This document shows positions 40,031 through 52,705 of a DNA stretch of 64,000 nucleotides, in pieces. Source of the DNA: Symbiodinium sp. CCMP2592 (taxonomy: Eukaryota; Sar; Dinophyceae; Suessiales; Symbiodiniaceae); contig CAJNDT010005445.1 in the NCBI GenBank assembly GCA_905221615.1, positions 1,331,813 to 1,395,812 on the forward strand, read 5' to 3'. Each line of letters begins with the position of its first letter. Position 1 is the first letter of the stretch. The translations under genes were made by a program, and so were the position numbers. The notes below the pieces were generated by a model that saw nothing but the letters and a program-made list of their open reading frames with translations, was not told the origin of the DNA and made no database searches.

Positions 40031-40212
40031 GACGACGACGACGACGACCGCCACGACGACGCTAGCAAAACTAGCAATTCATTGTGCGATGATGGCCTTA
40101 CTGCCAAATATAGCGACAACAACAAGAACATGTTCAATGTCATCGGTAATCTCAGCAAGAGCAAGACTTCAGCTAAACCGACACGGCACGATTAGACCGG
40201 AACATCAATGAT
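39469..40212. repeat. Trinucleotide-rich stretch, (CAT)n, (CAG)n, (GAC)n
   Basis: Microsatellites at 39,920-40,060 and a (GAT)n run at 40,208-40,235 open long low-complexity frames (His-, Gln-, Arg- or Ser-rich) on both strands. The stretch 39,542-39,901 (plus) has a more balanced frame of 119 codons, but nothing supports it as a gene. Confidence 0.6.
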
Positions 40213-40235
40213 GATGATGATGATGATGATGATGA

Positions 40236-43180
40236 GGGTAGGGTGACAGCACTAACAGTGGCAGTAAGGAATGATGCTTAAGAAAAAATCTTAACAATGC
40301 AGCATACTAACCATAACAATAGAAGAACAGGCAAAACACAAACTAGAAGAACGAAAGAAGGGCCTGGGGATGTTGGTTCCTAAGAAGTGCCAGGGCAGCT
40401 GGCGGCTGACCTGGAGGAACACTTCGGACTGGGCAAGTGCGACTCGATGCTGCTGTGACCATCTGCACAAGAATCCCGATTGCAACCCTATACTTCAATG
40501 CCTACCCCCTGCATACCGAAAAAGCTCCTAGATGGGTCTATGGATTCTTTGCGCATCCCCCTATCCTGCAGGAAAACAGCCTCCTAAACCGCTAAAGGCC
40601 CAGCCCCCAAACGTAGAGCCGAAACACTAAATCCATGCTTCGGATCTTATTGACTGGGGTGCCCTCAGTCCGCCACATGGGCCTCATCAAACCCTTCGCA
40701 GTCGACCACACCCTCATAGAACCCCTCTAGATACCCTTATAGCAACCCTCAAGCTGGTCATAGTAACCCTTCTAGAACCCTTGCAATTAGCCTAGAAATC
40801 CCTTTTGAGAACTTCTTGTAGAAGAAACGCAAAGCCTAAACCTTGAACACTAAACTCTATACCCTAAACCCCGAAAGCTGAACCCATTTGATGGGAGGCC
40901 AAAAAAGGGGTTTAAGATTCTCGGGGCAGGGATTCCCAAATATGAACCCTATCCTAGTCCTAGGCTAAAACCCCTTTTGGCCTCCTATGACCATTCCGGG
41001 CCGTGCCCGCCTCAAGATCCGAGTCCTCTGCGTCGCTGGGCATCTCTCCAGCGGCCTTCCCCACTGTTCGGGGCTCCCACGAAGGGTTGAGGTTTCGGGG
41101 TTGTAGGGTTTGCGGTTTAGGATTTGGGGTTTGGGGTAGTTGGGGTTGTAGGGTTTAGTTTAGGCTTTGGGGTTGTGGGGCTTGGGGTTTTAGGGTTTTG
41201 CGGTTTCGGGTTTCGGGTCTAGGGGCTTATGGTGCTTAGGTTCAGGCAGCTTTTTGGGGGCTCGGGTTGTGAAGTGTAAGGTTTCAGGGGTTCTTGCAGG
41301 GTCTGGGCATGGAGGTTTCGTGACCAAGGGCTTTGGGTATGGGCCTAGGCTTTAATTACACCTTGTGGGGGGAATGTAGCTAACAGATTGATGAAAGGAA
41401 CTGTTGAAATACCTCGTGGGTGAAACAACAGCGAAACCCGGCATGTGAACACTTAGGATTGTTATTATGTTGCAAACGTTCGTGTCCCGGCCGTACGGGA
41501 ATGGAGCTGAGGGTTGCCAAGTGTGGTGCTCATTGAGTGGGCGTTGCTCCGCGCAAGGGTGTTGGCTTCAACAGGTGAAAAGTCTTTCAGGCTGAAGCTA
41601 GCTCTACAATATGCCATTGCGATGAAAATACACTGACAGATAGTTTCGGAATATCTGATTTGATAAGATATTGTGACATAGAGCCGATCATAAGGTAGTA
41701 TACCAGACCGCGTCATACCAGACCCTCCAATGCCACGTGTTACAAAACCAAGGAGAAGGACACGTTTTAAAATGTGAAGTCATAAGATGCATAGAAACGG
41801 TAGAGGAATCCAACAAAGCCTCCCGAAGCCGTCGGACCCTTAAGCCAAAGCTGTCGCAAAAGTCGCCCTCAACTCGAGACGACACAACTTTGGGCTTCTT
41901 CGGTAGGTTCTATAGACTGAGGAAAAGAAAGGAGACGCGTAACGTCGTACTTGGAGCATGTACCATGCGACGATCCACACCAAGCACCAGAATGCGTAAT
42001 GAACCCACTGACCCAGCACAATCAGCACCGCACGACTCCGACAAAACAAAGACGCACCGGCAAATCTATGCAACCGATCCCTCGAAGCTTTACATCATTT
42101 TGAACCCTGAGCCTCAGTAGCTACATTCGCTGTAAACTGAACATGCTAAATCCCGAAAGCCTCCAAAAACCACCCTACGTCCCCTCTTCCCAAGCCCATT
42201 GCACCTCGGCCAAGGCCTCATCACGCGCGCGGCGCCTCGTTTGTGTGGCGTACATGTCTGAGGCATGGCGTTTGGGGTTTAGGGTTTAGCGACGTTTCCA
42301 GGCCAGGTACCCTAAACCCTAAACCCTAAACCCTAACGTTACACCCTAAACCGCAATCCCTACACCTGCAAGCCCTGGCTCCAACTAAAATCCCCGAACC
42401 CTCGCGCTTACATAACTTGCGTACATTGCACCAAACCTTCTACTAAGCCGTAACAATAACCCCAAAACCTTAGGACTTTTGAGTCCCCGACCGTTGAGGC
42501 CTCAAAAGCCGAACACTGAACCCAAAGTCTTCATCCCAGAGCGCGGAGCCAGAACTGGTGATCTTCTGGGCCTCGGAGCTTGATTCACTGTACCTGTAGC
42601 CGAAAAGACCTACCGTTTTAGGGCTCCTTATTATGATTTCGACATATAGTTGAAAAAGTAGGTCCGAGTTCTGAACTTTATGCCTGGAACACTGACCTCA
42701 ACCAGGAAATGGCTGGAAATGCTTGGAGGGCCCCATACTGTCAGGCTTACTTTGCTGTAACCCTTCCGGGGTAGCCCTATTTCCTCAGGTCCTTCAAGCC
42801 CTCACCCTAAACCCCAAAGCCCCAAGCCCCAAACCAGGTGCCCGCATCCCCTTTCGGGGATCCCACGCAGCCGCAGCGGCATTCTTGCTCTTGGCCTGAC
42901 TTTCAGGGTTCGGAGGTTTCGGGCTTGCTATGATCTTTGCTGGGTTCAGGGTTTAGGGTTTAGAGTTTAGGGTTTAGGGTTTATAAACGGTTTCGGGGTT
43001 TAGGGGCTGCGGGCCTTAAGACTTCAGGATTTTGAGGGCTTGAGGGCTTTGAGTTTCGTGGTTTTGGTTGAGGGGTTCGGTGGCTCGGGCTTCGTTCCAA
43101 GGTTCGGGGGAGGACCTTGCTTCTTCTGCCACGAACATCTTTGAGCACGTGTTCATTGGCGTGCACAGCATATGTTTAGT
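40236..43180. other. Gene-free stretch littered with CCCTAAA/TTTAGGG fragments
   Basis: Unordered short matches to the telomere unit occur in both orientations, with clearer runs at about 42,269-42,290, 42,309-42,333 and 42,945-42,983. A 127-codon frame at 41,737-42,120 has no recognisable domain. Confidence 0.6.
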
Positions 43181-43211
43181 CATGTATGCTGGCTTGTGCG
43201 TGCCAGATGTA

Positions 43212-43214
43212 TCT

Positions 43215-43246
<32 letters not shown>

Positions 43247-43376
43247 GATATATGTATATATGTCTATATGTATATATGTATATATGTATATATGTATATA
43301 TGTGTAACATATATGTATATATGCATATGAGCACACGTGCATACATATACATGTGTATACATATACATATACATGT
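43212..43376. repeat. TA/TATATG microsatellite
   Basis: (TA)n changes to (TATATG)n and related ATGTAT runs. The Ile/Tyr/Met-rich frames here are artefacts. Confidence 0.9.
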
Positions 43377-43455
43377 CACCATAAATTAGGCCGCCGCCAA
43401 AACTACATTTTGACCACATGCAAACCCTGGCATACCCCTGCACATACGAACCTAC

Positions 43456-43500
43456 ACACACATCAACGCACACACACACACACACTCACACACACACATT
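43456..43500. repeat. CA microsatellite
   Basis: (CA)n with rare interruptions. Confidence 0.85.
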
Positions 43501-43653
43501 AACAAACTCTAATACCATGGTGTTATGGGTTTAGAACGGCTTCCGGACAGGCCAGCCAAGACAAACCAAGCCAATGCGTTTGAAACAAGAGCTCCACAAA
43601 CCCCACTACACATGATCGCCGTGTTTAACGCCAGAACCCTACCTGGCAGATGC

Positions 43654-43655
<2 letters not shown>

Positions 43656-43710
<55 letters not shown>

Positions 43711-43712
43711 AA
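43656..43712. repeat. TC microsatellite
   Basis: About 27 CT units with one interruption. A GA and TA tract follows at 43,818-43,892. Confidence 0.92.
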
Positions 43713-43856
43713 ACAGGAAACGACCTCTCGCAAAAAGGCAAGGCAAACAAGAATTGATCTAAGTAACACTTTGGATACATAAAAAAACATAAACGTACTA
43801 TACCCAAACCCAAACAGAGCGAGAGTGAGAGAGAGAGAGAGAGAGAGAGCGAGAGA

Positions 43857-43889
<33 letters not shown>

Positions 43890-44559
43890 GTACATGTATG
43901 TGTACAACTGTACACATACGGACACGTGTGTACAAAGATACATTCACACAAATGCATACACACATGCAAGCGTAAATACAAACATACAAACATGCATACA
44001 TGCATGCATGGCATGCGTGTATGCATGCCATGATGCGCACATACAAACAAACATGCATACCTGCATACATACATCACAGGCTCTTGCAAGTCCCTATACA
44101 CTTGTCTACAGTGGGACACCGTTTCACGGCAGTTCGGCGGTTTTGCGTCCTGCAATTCGGGATCGCAGTTCGGGTGCCTACCAGTCATGATCTGTGCAAG
44201 GCCGAGCGCTCTACACACTGTCGACTTGAGATGCGGCTCGTGAGACGAACAGAAGCTCCCCTTTCGGCAGGACCTGCTGGGTAACAGCTTTAAGTTATCA
44301 GGGTCTAGGTTTTCGGGCTGCTTCCGGCATAGTCTCATATCGGATGGAAGTGATGTACACCTGGCCCGCACGTGTCGAATGCATCAGGTGCACCACTGAC
44401 AGCACGATCTCAGCGCAAAAAGGCTGAACGAGCAAGCAACATCTCGACATACTAGGGGCACGCATTCAATGGCTAGGTAGTACTGATGTGGCCGTTATGT
44501 TGCTCGTAACGGGTCTCGTGACGGCTATCCTCAGGGTTCTTCTACTTAAGCTGAAGATG

Positions 44560-44870
44560 ACGGCATGATGACGATGATTATGGTGGTGATGATGATGATG
44601 ATGATAACGCTGAGACGTTGAAGGTGATGGCACAGGGCCTAGTGAAGATGTCGATGGCGTTGGGTGTTGATGCTGGTGGCTGCGCCGATGATGACAATGA
44701 TGGAGATGGCTACGGATGTGATGATTGCCATGGCGGTGGCAACACTGGTGATGACGACGAAGAGTGGCCATGGTGGAGGTGATGGTGATGATGAGCATGA
44801 TGTTGATGATGACGATGATGATGACGATGTCGATGATGGTCGCGACGATGACAGAGCCACTGCTACTGCT
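44560..44870. repeat. GAT/GATGAC-rich microsatellite region
   Basis: Degenerate (GAT)n on the plus strand yields Asp/Met-rich and, in reverse, His-rich frames. I see no gene. Confidence 0.75.
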
Positions 44871-45574
44871 GCTCTGATAGCCCCTAGTCTTCCTACCATG
44901 ATCACGAATGCTTCTCGTCCTGCGGAACCTTTCAGCTAAGCACTGGCCACCAACCAACCTGCCGCAGTATTCAACAAGACTTGGGACCCTGCAGATTACG
45001 AAGCTTAAGAAGCTCTGTGTGACGAGAACATCTAGACATGCTTCGCGTCTTCCAGGTCAAAAAACGATGACAACTTGTTGCACACCTTTCCTCCTTCCGT
45101 GCATGCTCGGTCAAATTGAACGAGTGAGAAAGCAGGATCATATGTCTCACAGCGGGCAGGCTGTCTCAGGTGAGTCTTGACTGGCGGTCACCTTCGGCCG
45201 CAGCAGGAATGCAGGGCTTGTTGTTCCAATCTGCTTCTGGCGGAGGCCGAACAGAAGGTGACAGCGAAGTATCACAGAGTCTTAGAATGCAACATCCCAT
45301 TCGCATGGTGTCTCTGATGTTGAAGTCTGAGTATGTAAGCCTGACCGTTTGGTGCTAAATCCGGCACACCCATCTACATCATTCAACGCACTTGCAAAAG
45401 GTGGGACAGTAGAATACAACCGGTATTTATTAACATGACACAATATGACACCTCGCAATAGAACTATTCTTGACTGTTATTTAACAATCCACTATCCCGC
45501 TGAACATGTGCAAGCATGGCGACGGATGTACCCATGTGCGTACGTGCACTTGCAAGTGTACGTGTGTGGATACA

Positions 45575-45602
45575 TATATACATATGTACATACATACATG
45601 CA

Positions 45603-45633
<31 letters not shown>

Positions 45634-45635
45634 GA
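45575..45635. repeat. ACAT microsatellite
   Basis: (ACAT)n. The flanking 44.9-46.5 kb DNA has only small unrelated frames. Confidence 0.85.
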
Positions 45636-46559
45636 AACATGTGTATGCACTCGCTTGTTTTCTACACGTCGTACCTGTGTCTGCATACACGGAACACGCA
45701 CGTATCCGTGCTCATGACCTCGCAGTCATGCAACGTGCTGCTGGTATATGACCATGAAATCAGCATGCTGCCCTCGTCATAGTGAAAATTCACAACACAT
45801 GCAGCCAGGATGCAGCACAGGGGAGCAGGCCCTTGCCTGCCTCCAGCCCATTCGGGCTTTCAAAAGGTCATGGAGTGAAGTTCGCCGCAGGTCAACGGTA
45901 AGGCTTGGAGATCTTGGTGCCTTGGATCAGTGCAGGGATCGGGGTGTCGGGCTGAGGGTTTGAGGCAGGGGGGAAAGAGTGCAGAGGAAAGGGAAAAGGG
46001 CAAAAAAAGCTTAAAAGCACGGACATGGGGCTCATCGTCCGAAAAGCCAACACCTCGCAAACCACGCTAACCCTGAGCCTAAGTTCTCTTCGCCGAGAAA
46101 CTCCGAACCCGAAACCCGAATCCGGAAACCATCAACCGATGAATCTCTCGTCCGGAAAGATCGAGATAGTGGGAATTGTTTTTTCAGGAGCTGTAATACA
46201 TGGGCCTTTTTCATTTCAACAGGGTTTTGGGGCAAACTGTTTCGGGTAATGTCGGGGCCTTCCTAATTGGAATGCTGCTTTGGCGGTATAATAGAAAAGC
46301 TACATTGACCAGGATTCGGGATGCAAATACTCCGGGCCCCAAACTACTTAGGAATAACATACCATTACAGTCAATGAGTTCGCATGTGTACATTATAAAT
46401 ACGTGTGTGTACATATATATAATATATATATATATATGGTGCCCCCTCCCCATGGATCCACCGTTTGTTGGCTTCATGTACGCGCCGTCGACAACGTCGT
46501 TACACAGTTGTTCTTCAAGGGCTTCAAGGGCCCAGGGCAACGGTTTGGGGGTTTAGGGA

Positions 46560-46790
46560 GCCTAACTGAAAAACCTAACTGACAAAACCTAACTGAAAAA
46601 ACCTACCTGAAAAAACCTATCTGAAAAAACCTAAAAAACCTAAAAAACCTAAAACTCGAGAGTCTTGTCATGGATATCTCTCTGAAGGACTTCCCGAATT
46701 TAGGTTTTTTAAGTTTTTTAGGTTTTTTCAGTTAGGTTTTTTCAGTTAGGTTTTTCCAGGTAGGTTTTTTCAGTTAGGTTTTTCCGTTCG
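46560..46790. repeat. Large imperfect hairpin of ACCTAACTGAAAAA repeats
   Basis: The left arm (about 46,560-46,655) is a tandem series of AAAAACCTAACTG/AAAAAACCTACCTG. The right arm (about 46,700-46,790) is the reverse complement series (TTTTTTCAGTTAGG, TTTTTCCAGGTAGG). A loop of about 45 bases lies between. The arms include the same order of variants, so it arose as one inverted duplication. Confidence 0.8.
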
Positions 46791-48141
46791 GCTCCGGGCA
46801 CACTGTCTGAAGCTGTTTGAAGCCAAGTGCTCAGTTTACACATTCTGCGTTCTGTATTCTCGATCGGGCCATATGGATGCGGTGTTTGAGCGCGCTTCGT
46901 CGCTTCCCGATGAGATGATCGCAGAGATTTGAGACTTTACACGTCGTGTCTGAGTTCAACTTGTTTACACGATGCTGATGCTCATAATGCTTCCTAAAAA
47001 AGCACATATTCTAAAGTGAAAAACCTCAGAACCAAGCCGTGCCTGCAGATCCTACAGAAAGCGAACTGTTTGTCGTCTACCTACCCGATGGCACTTGTTC
47101 GCATCTTTAAAGCTTTGTTGTAATGTTTTTTCCTTATGTCACTTGTTCATGAAGCTCGTGCTTTATGTGCCGAACATGTGTACCGAGGATCTCGGGTGCT
47201 TCGTGTTGGTGAGCGGTTTTTCAAAATGATGGCAAGTGGTGGAGAACATCTTAGTCAAGCTGAGAGTTCATTCTTTGGTCTGTAAGTATTGGCGAAATCA
47301 CCAACGGGTATTCAACAAGATTCATAAAGGTATAAAAGGTTTCTATAACCTATGGGTATCTATATGAAATTCTTTACGATGTAAAGAAGGATTATCGTGT
47401 AGGGTGTTCGATATGCTCTTGTTTTTGATTTCTTCATTGGACACATAGCAGGTATAGCGCAGAGCATTCTGCTCCTGACTTTCCTCCCATTAACCCGTTA
47501 TCTATAAAGTATTCTACAAGGCATTCTATGGTGCATTTGACGGATATGTTATAGAATATTCCATAGGGTTATCTTTAGGACTTCCTATGGGGTACTCAGA
47601 GGGTATCATAGACATTGTGTATATTCTGTAAGCTAGTCTGTAGGGGGTTGCAGATGATATTCTACAAGGCCTATAAAAGGCCTAGTATGTAACTTTGTTT
47701 TGGGCTCTCTATCGGGTACTCCATAACGCATTGTATAAGGGGTTGTACAAGGCATCAACATGAACGTGAAGATTATCTTATAGAACGTATTCTTTAACCT
47801 AATGTATAGGCTATACGGCTATAGGGTATTCAAGAAGGTATATATGAGGTATATAGGGGGTATTCTATAACGTATTACCTAGGGTCACCTGCACGAAATT
47901 CTTTTGAGGTTTGTGGTATTCTTTAGGTTATTCTCGTCGACTCCTGGATCACTCCGAGAAATCCCTTACCCAATAGGCTGCTTCTTTATGAGGGGTTCTC
48001 AGATCTTGGGCCCGTTGAAAGGATATCTATAGGTATTCTTACTTCCCAAATACCTATGGGGTGTAAAAAGTTTAATTCTTCGCAATAAGATTACCTTATT
48101 AGGGGCCAAGAGTTGAAAAGTTTGGTTTTGAGCCACTAAGT
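46791..48141. other. AT-rich stretch with degenerate TATTCTATAGGGTATTC motifs
   Basis: Short related phrases (GGTATTCTATAAGG, GGGTATTC) recur irregularly. No gene is recognised. Confidence 0.55.
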
Positions 48142-48554
48142 GTTATATGGGTTCAGTGTATATATACTGTATACAAGGACTGTCATGTATAGGGCCATAT
48201 GGGCATGCTGTAAGGTCTTCTATAGAGTATTCCAGACGGTCTTCCATGAGGCGCACGACATATAGAGGGTACTATGTGTTCCATAAAGTATTCTGTAGGG
48301 TACTCTATGTCGTATTCTGTAAGGTACTCTGGATATTCAAAAGATATACGGACTATGACTGAAAGTATATGATAAGGTATTCTAGAGGCTCTAGGGTATT
48401 CAATAACGCATGAGGGTATTCTATATCAGTGCATTCCATATGAAAGGCTTCAAGATACATAGAGAAAGTATTCTACAGGACATCCTACAAGATATTCTAT
48501 ATAGTGTCTTGTATAGACTGCCCTATAGGGTATGTGTAATATAATGCGTGCGGT
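48142..48554. repeat. 413 bp tandem duplication, first copy
   Basis: It starts GTTATATGGGTTCAGTGTAT and aligns without large gaps to 48,555-48,966, with scattered substitutions. Confidence 0.85.
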
Positions 48555-48966
48555 GTTATATGTGTTCAAGGTATATATGCTGTATACATGGACTGTCATA
48601 TATAGGGCCATAGGGGCATTCTGTAAGGTCTTCTATAGAATATTCCAGACGGTCTTCCATGAGGCGTACGATATGTAGAGGGTATTATGTGTTCCATAAG
48701 GTATTCTGTAGGGTATTCTATGTCGTATTCTGTAAGGTACTCTAGATATTCAAAAGATATACGGGCTGTGACTGAAAGTATATGATAAGGTATTCTAGAG
48801 GCTCTAGGGTATTCAATAAGGCATGAGGGTACTCTATATAAGTGCATTCCATATGAAAGGTTTCAAGATACATAGAGAAAGTATTCTACAGGACATCCTA
48901 TAAGATATTCTATATAGTGTCCTGTATAAAGTGTCCTATAGGGTATGTGTAATATCATGCGTGCGG
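48555..48966. repeat. 413 bp tandem duplication, second copy
   Basis: It starts GTTATATGTGTTCAAGGTAT and is followed by a (TA)n run at about 48,974-49,004. Confidence 0.85.
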
Positions 48967-48971
48967 GGTGT

Positions 48972-49004
<33 letters not shown>

Positions 49005-49007
<3 letters not shown>

Positions 49008-50177
49008 TGGTCTTGTATACGGTATGCGACAGGATATTCAGATGGATTTCTACAAGATATGAAGGTTATGAGAGTGGAATTTTGCAAAGTATTCCAAAAT
49101 GTAATCTAAAGGATGCTTTATTGGTGAAATACAAGGCATTGAACCCCGAAAGGTTCACTAGATTGCGTGTTCACGGACATTATCTATAATCTCGATGCGT
49201 CTTATATATGGGAGGTGTAGAAATAGGGCCCTCTTTTCATATCTATACTTGTCGTGATACTATGTTATATGGGATGATATATCTTTGCTCTCCTGTTGCG
49301 TGCTACCTTCAGAGCCCATAGTGCTGCATGCAAAACGCTATACACACACAGAACATGCATGCAAGCTTGCGTTCTTTTGCAACGAGAAGAAGCCGTACGC
49401 GAATGTATGTCGCTTGGAAAAACTCAGGGTGAATATGAAGGAAATGCAGAATGTAGGATTTGCGAAATCTTTGATGCAGTCGAAGCGTACTTAGTGAAGG
49501 ACTTGTAAAGAGAAGGGAATACGTTATAGAATATCAACTATTTCGCATCCGGCTCTCAAACACACGAAAAAGGTGGATCCTTGAGGGCGGGGGGGTAGCA
49601 TATATATGTGTATATATATATATATATGTACATACACCCTTATGATATATACTCTTATTCAAGACTGAAGCACAGCTAGAAGCCATGCAACCCGAGAGAG
49701 ATCTGACGAGAGACCTTGAACGCTAACCCCAAACCCCTAAACCCTCAACCAGAGGGGGGAAGATAGACAGAGCCAGCAGAGCATCGCATCTAACTCTTCG
49801 TCTTAGCCAGTCTTCGTTTTAATCAACGGGCGGGAAGGCCCGCATATAAACAACTGATGGACTCGACTCGACCACCAAGCCCAGACCCCAAATCCCGACA
49901 CCCATGGACCCGTAAACTTTGGAACAACCTAAGCCCCTACCCGCTAGATCCTGTTGGAGCCCTTATAGTAACCCTTTGTTTTAATCATCCTGGTCGTAAC
50001 CCGCACCTTTCATGAGTCTTGGTGACTACAACAGCCTCCTATCTAAATCATAAAGACCCATAAATACCTGTAAAGAATCCTTTGCAGAAGCCTTCAAAAG
50101 CCCTGTAAAGAGCCCACACAAGGAACCCTCTTCGAATTATTACGACCTCGTTTCGAATACCCTAAACCGTAAACCTT
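49005..50177. other. Gene-free stretch
   Basis: It contains a TA-rich microsatellite at about 49,600-49,627. Only short, unsupported frames are present. Confidence 0.5.
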
Positions 50178-50289
50178 ACTTCGAGGTTCATGGGCAGTCA
50201 TAAGTGGGGTGATAACTAGGGTAACTATATTTATAACCCTAAAAAGGGGACGTATAACCCTACTTATAACTACCAATGAACCTCCAAGT
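50178..50289. mobile_element. MITE-like palindromic element, family B, copy 1
   Basis: 112 bp. The ends are ACTTCGAGGTTCATGGG and CAATGAACCTCCAAGT, with inner arms CATAAGTGGGGT / ACCCTACTTATAACT. Length is the same as copy 3. Confidence 0.7.
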
Positions 50290-51814
50290 ACATTGTACCA
50301 AACCCTAACCCCCGGCTTGTTGTGCAAAGCCCCTGCCGGGGCCGGCCTCGGGATTCCATCCTCAGCTGCAAGTCGTAGTCGAGCTCCAAGTCCGGCTTCA
50401 CCGCCTGGGCTTCGGGGGTTCAGGGTTTAGGGTTCGGGGTTTAGGGTAGTTTAGGGTGCTTGGTGTGTTGTTTTGAGGGTACCACTAAGCTCGACTCAAG
50501 CCTCAAGTTAAGTCCCGTAGCTCCAACACCCCGGAAAAGAGCTTCTGCGGTTCAAGCTTCTGGCTTTCGGGTCCAGCAACCCATGCTTCCGAAGCCTCTT
50601 CAACTCTGAAGCAGAAGCTGCAGGGGACCCTTGAACGAAGAGACCAAAGTCCCTTGAGAGTCCAAATTCCCTGGCCCCTGTCGCCAACAAGCCAAGGGTT
50701 GTAGGGTTCGGCGTTCAGAATTTAAAGTATATCGCGCAGGGTAAATCATTTTCCTGAAGGAGATGAGGAAGGGGTCGTCAACGAAGATGGGCCCCACAAA
50801 ACCCAACCCGTCCAGCTAGCCCCTCGTCTTCCAGAACTCCTATACACCCGAAGATCCCACATCGCGTAGGGCTGCTAGGGTTTGAATGGGGCTTTCGGTC
50901 GAGGCCTCGAGTATATAAACCCCAACCCTAAACCCTAAACCCTGAACCTTAAACAGGCATAGTAGTAGTATTAGTCATAGTAGGAATAGTAGTAGTAGTC
51001 GTAATACTAGTAATAGCCTCGGGTATATAAACCCCCAAACCGATCAACTATGAAATCCGAGCCTTCAGATCTTGGAAGAGGCTCATAGCGTGTCCCGAGT
51101 GGTAGCCTGCTCTGATACCCAACAAGCGTCGTGCTTCGAAGGGCTGAGGGTACAGGGTTTAGGGTTCAAGTTGTGGTGATTTTGGTTCAGGGTTCATGTA
51201 ACCAAGGAGTCGTAATGGGGATGCGAACGGCACCCTACTTGTCACAGTGGCGAAGAGCTCTTCACGCGGAGGTTAGGGTGGCTCTGCGAGATCCTCCTGT
51301 AACGAAACCCTACATTCGGGCAGAGTTCCGTTTCTTTCCAGGCACAAGCTCCAAGCGGAGAATCCGTACGATGGTCAAGCTTCCGGGTAGGGTAACACTA
51401 TGGGATTTTATGGGGCTTAGGGTACTGCCAATAGACCTGAAGGTGTTCAGTTTTCTGAGGTGCTGTCTTTGGTTCCTCGCTGTCGTAACACCCTCTTTAG
51501 ACCGGCACCTCGAAGCGAACCCTAATGCCGAGCTGCTCCTGACATGGGTTGTCAAACGAGACCGATAAGCACCCAATAGAACCCCAGAACGTACAAAAAA
51601 AAACTGCATAAAACGCCTTTAGAACCCAGTAGAGACCCTGTTACTCTGGGCCTCCCTTCAACCCAAACCTTGAGCCCTGAAGCCAGGCTCCATTTTGTAG
51701 GGAACCTCTCTCCAGAACCTCCTGGCCCCATACTGTTGCAGAACTCGGCTCCTTAAGAGACCGAGTAGGAACCTGGGCTTCAACTCAGCCTGCGTTGAGA
51801 AAAGGGTTCTGTGA

Positions 51815-51945
51815 TGGGGCTCCTTTAAGGGTACTATAGGGTTCTATGATAGGGTTCCTTTAAGGGTGCTATAGGGCTCTATGATAGGGTTCCTTTAAGG
51901 GTTCTATGATAGGCTTCCTTTAAGGGTACTATAGGGTTCTATATC
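51815..51945. repeat. Tandem repeat of GGGTTCTATGATAGGGTTCC type, block 1
   Basis: GTTCTATGATAGGGTTCCTT + TAAGGGTACTATAG is repeated about four times with shortened units. Confidence 0.8.
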
Positions 51946-52054
51946 CCCAGAGGAGTTATTCAGGTTGAGGGTTCGGGGTCCATCGGTTTGGGGAGCTCCA
52001 GAAGCATAGATCTCAAGCCGTTTGTAAAACCTGCAAAGCACTCAAGTTCTATCT

Positions 52055-52155
52055 GGGTGGTAATTAAAATTATGGTCCCTTTTTGGGTACCCTAAACATT
52101 GAGTGCCGTACTTTCATAAGGACCCAAAAAGGGACCATAATTTTGACAACCACCC
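52055..52155. mobile_element. MITE-like palindromic element, family A, copy 2
   Basis: 101 bp. It has the most regular arms of the family: left TTAAAATTATGGTCCCTTTT + TGGGT, right ACCCAAAAAGGGACCATAAT + TTTGACAACCACCC. Confidence 0.75.
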
Positions 52156-52474
52156 ATCTGGCCCCAAGGTGAGTAGTATGACATAAGGAGGCCTTTTGGG
52201 GCTTCTGCATCTTGGCTCATAAAACCTGGCAACAGCCTCATAGTAACTCTTAGAACTCTGCAAAAACTCGAAAACCCTAGACCCTAAACCTGAAACCCTA
52301 TATATACAAACCCCGAAACCCCCAAACCCCAAAACCTTGATAAACCCTATATAAACACTTAAACCTAACCCCTTAAACCCTAAACCCACACAATACACTC
52401 TGCCGCCTTTGGCATCTGCCAGAGCTTTGAGAACTTCCACACAGAGAGCCTTGCCAGAGCGGGGATCCTTTAAG

Positions 52475-52705
52475 GGCCATAGGTTCTATAATAGGGTTCC
52501 TTTACGGGTACAACAGGGTTCTATGATAGGGCTCTTTTGCGAGTACTGTAGGGTTCTATGATAGGGTTCCTTCAAGGGTACTACAGGGTTCTATGATAGG
52601 GTTCCTTTAAGGGTTCTATGATAGGGTTCCTTTAAGGGTTCTATGATAGGGTTCATTTAAGGGTTCTATGATAGGGTTCCTTTCAGGGTACCACAGGGTT
52701 CTATA
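52475..52705. repeat. Tandem repeat of GGGTTCTATGATAGGGTTCC type, block 2
   Basis: About seven units of the same family as 51,815-51,945. The bases between the two blocks include MITE A copy 2. Confidence 0.8.

Noticed and set aside
39857-40065. Poly-His, poly-Gln or poly-Asp frames
   Set aside because: They derive from trinucleotide microsatellites, with no support for translation.
43176-44070. Tyr/Ile/Cys/Met-rich frames resembling membrane proteins
   Set aside because: They derive from TA, CA, CATA and TC microsatellites.
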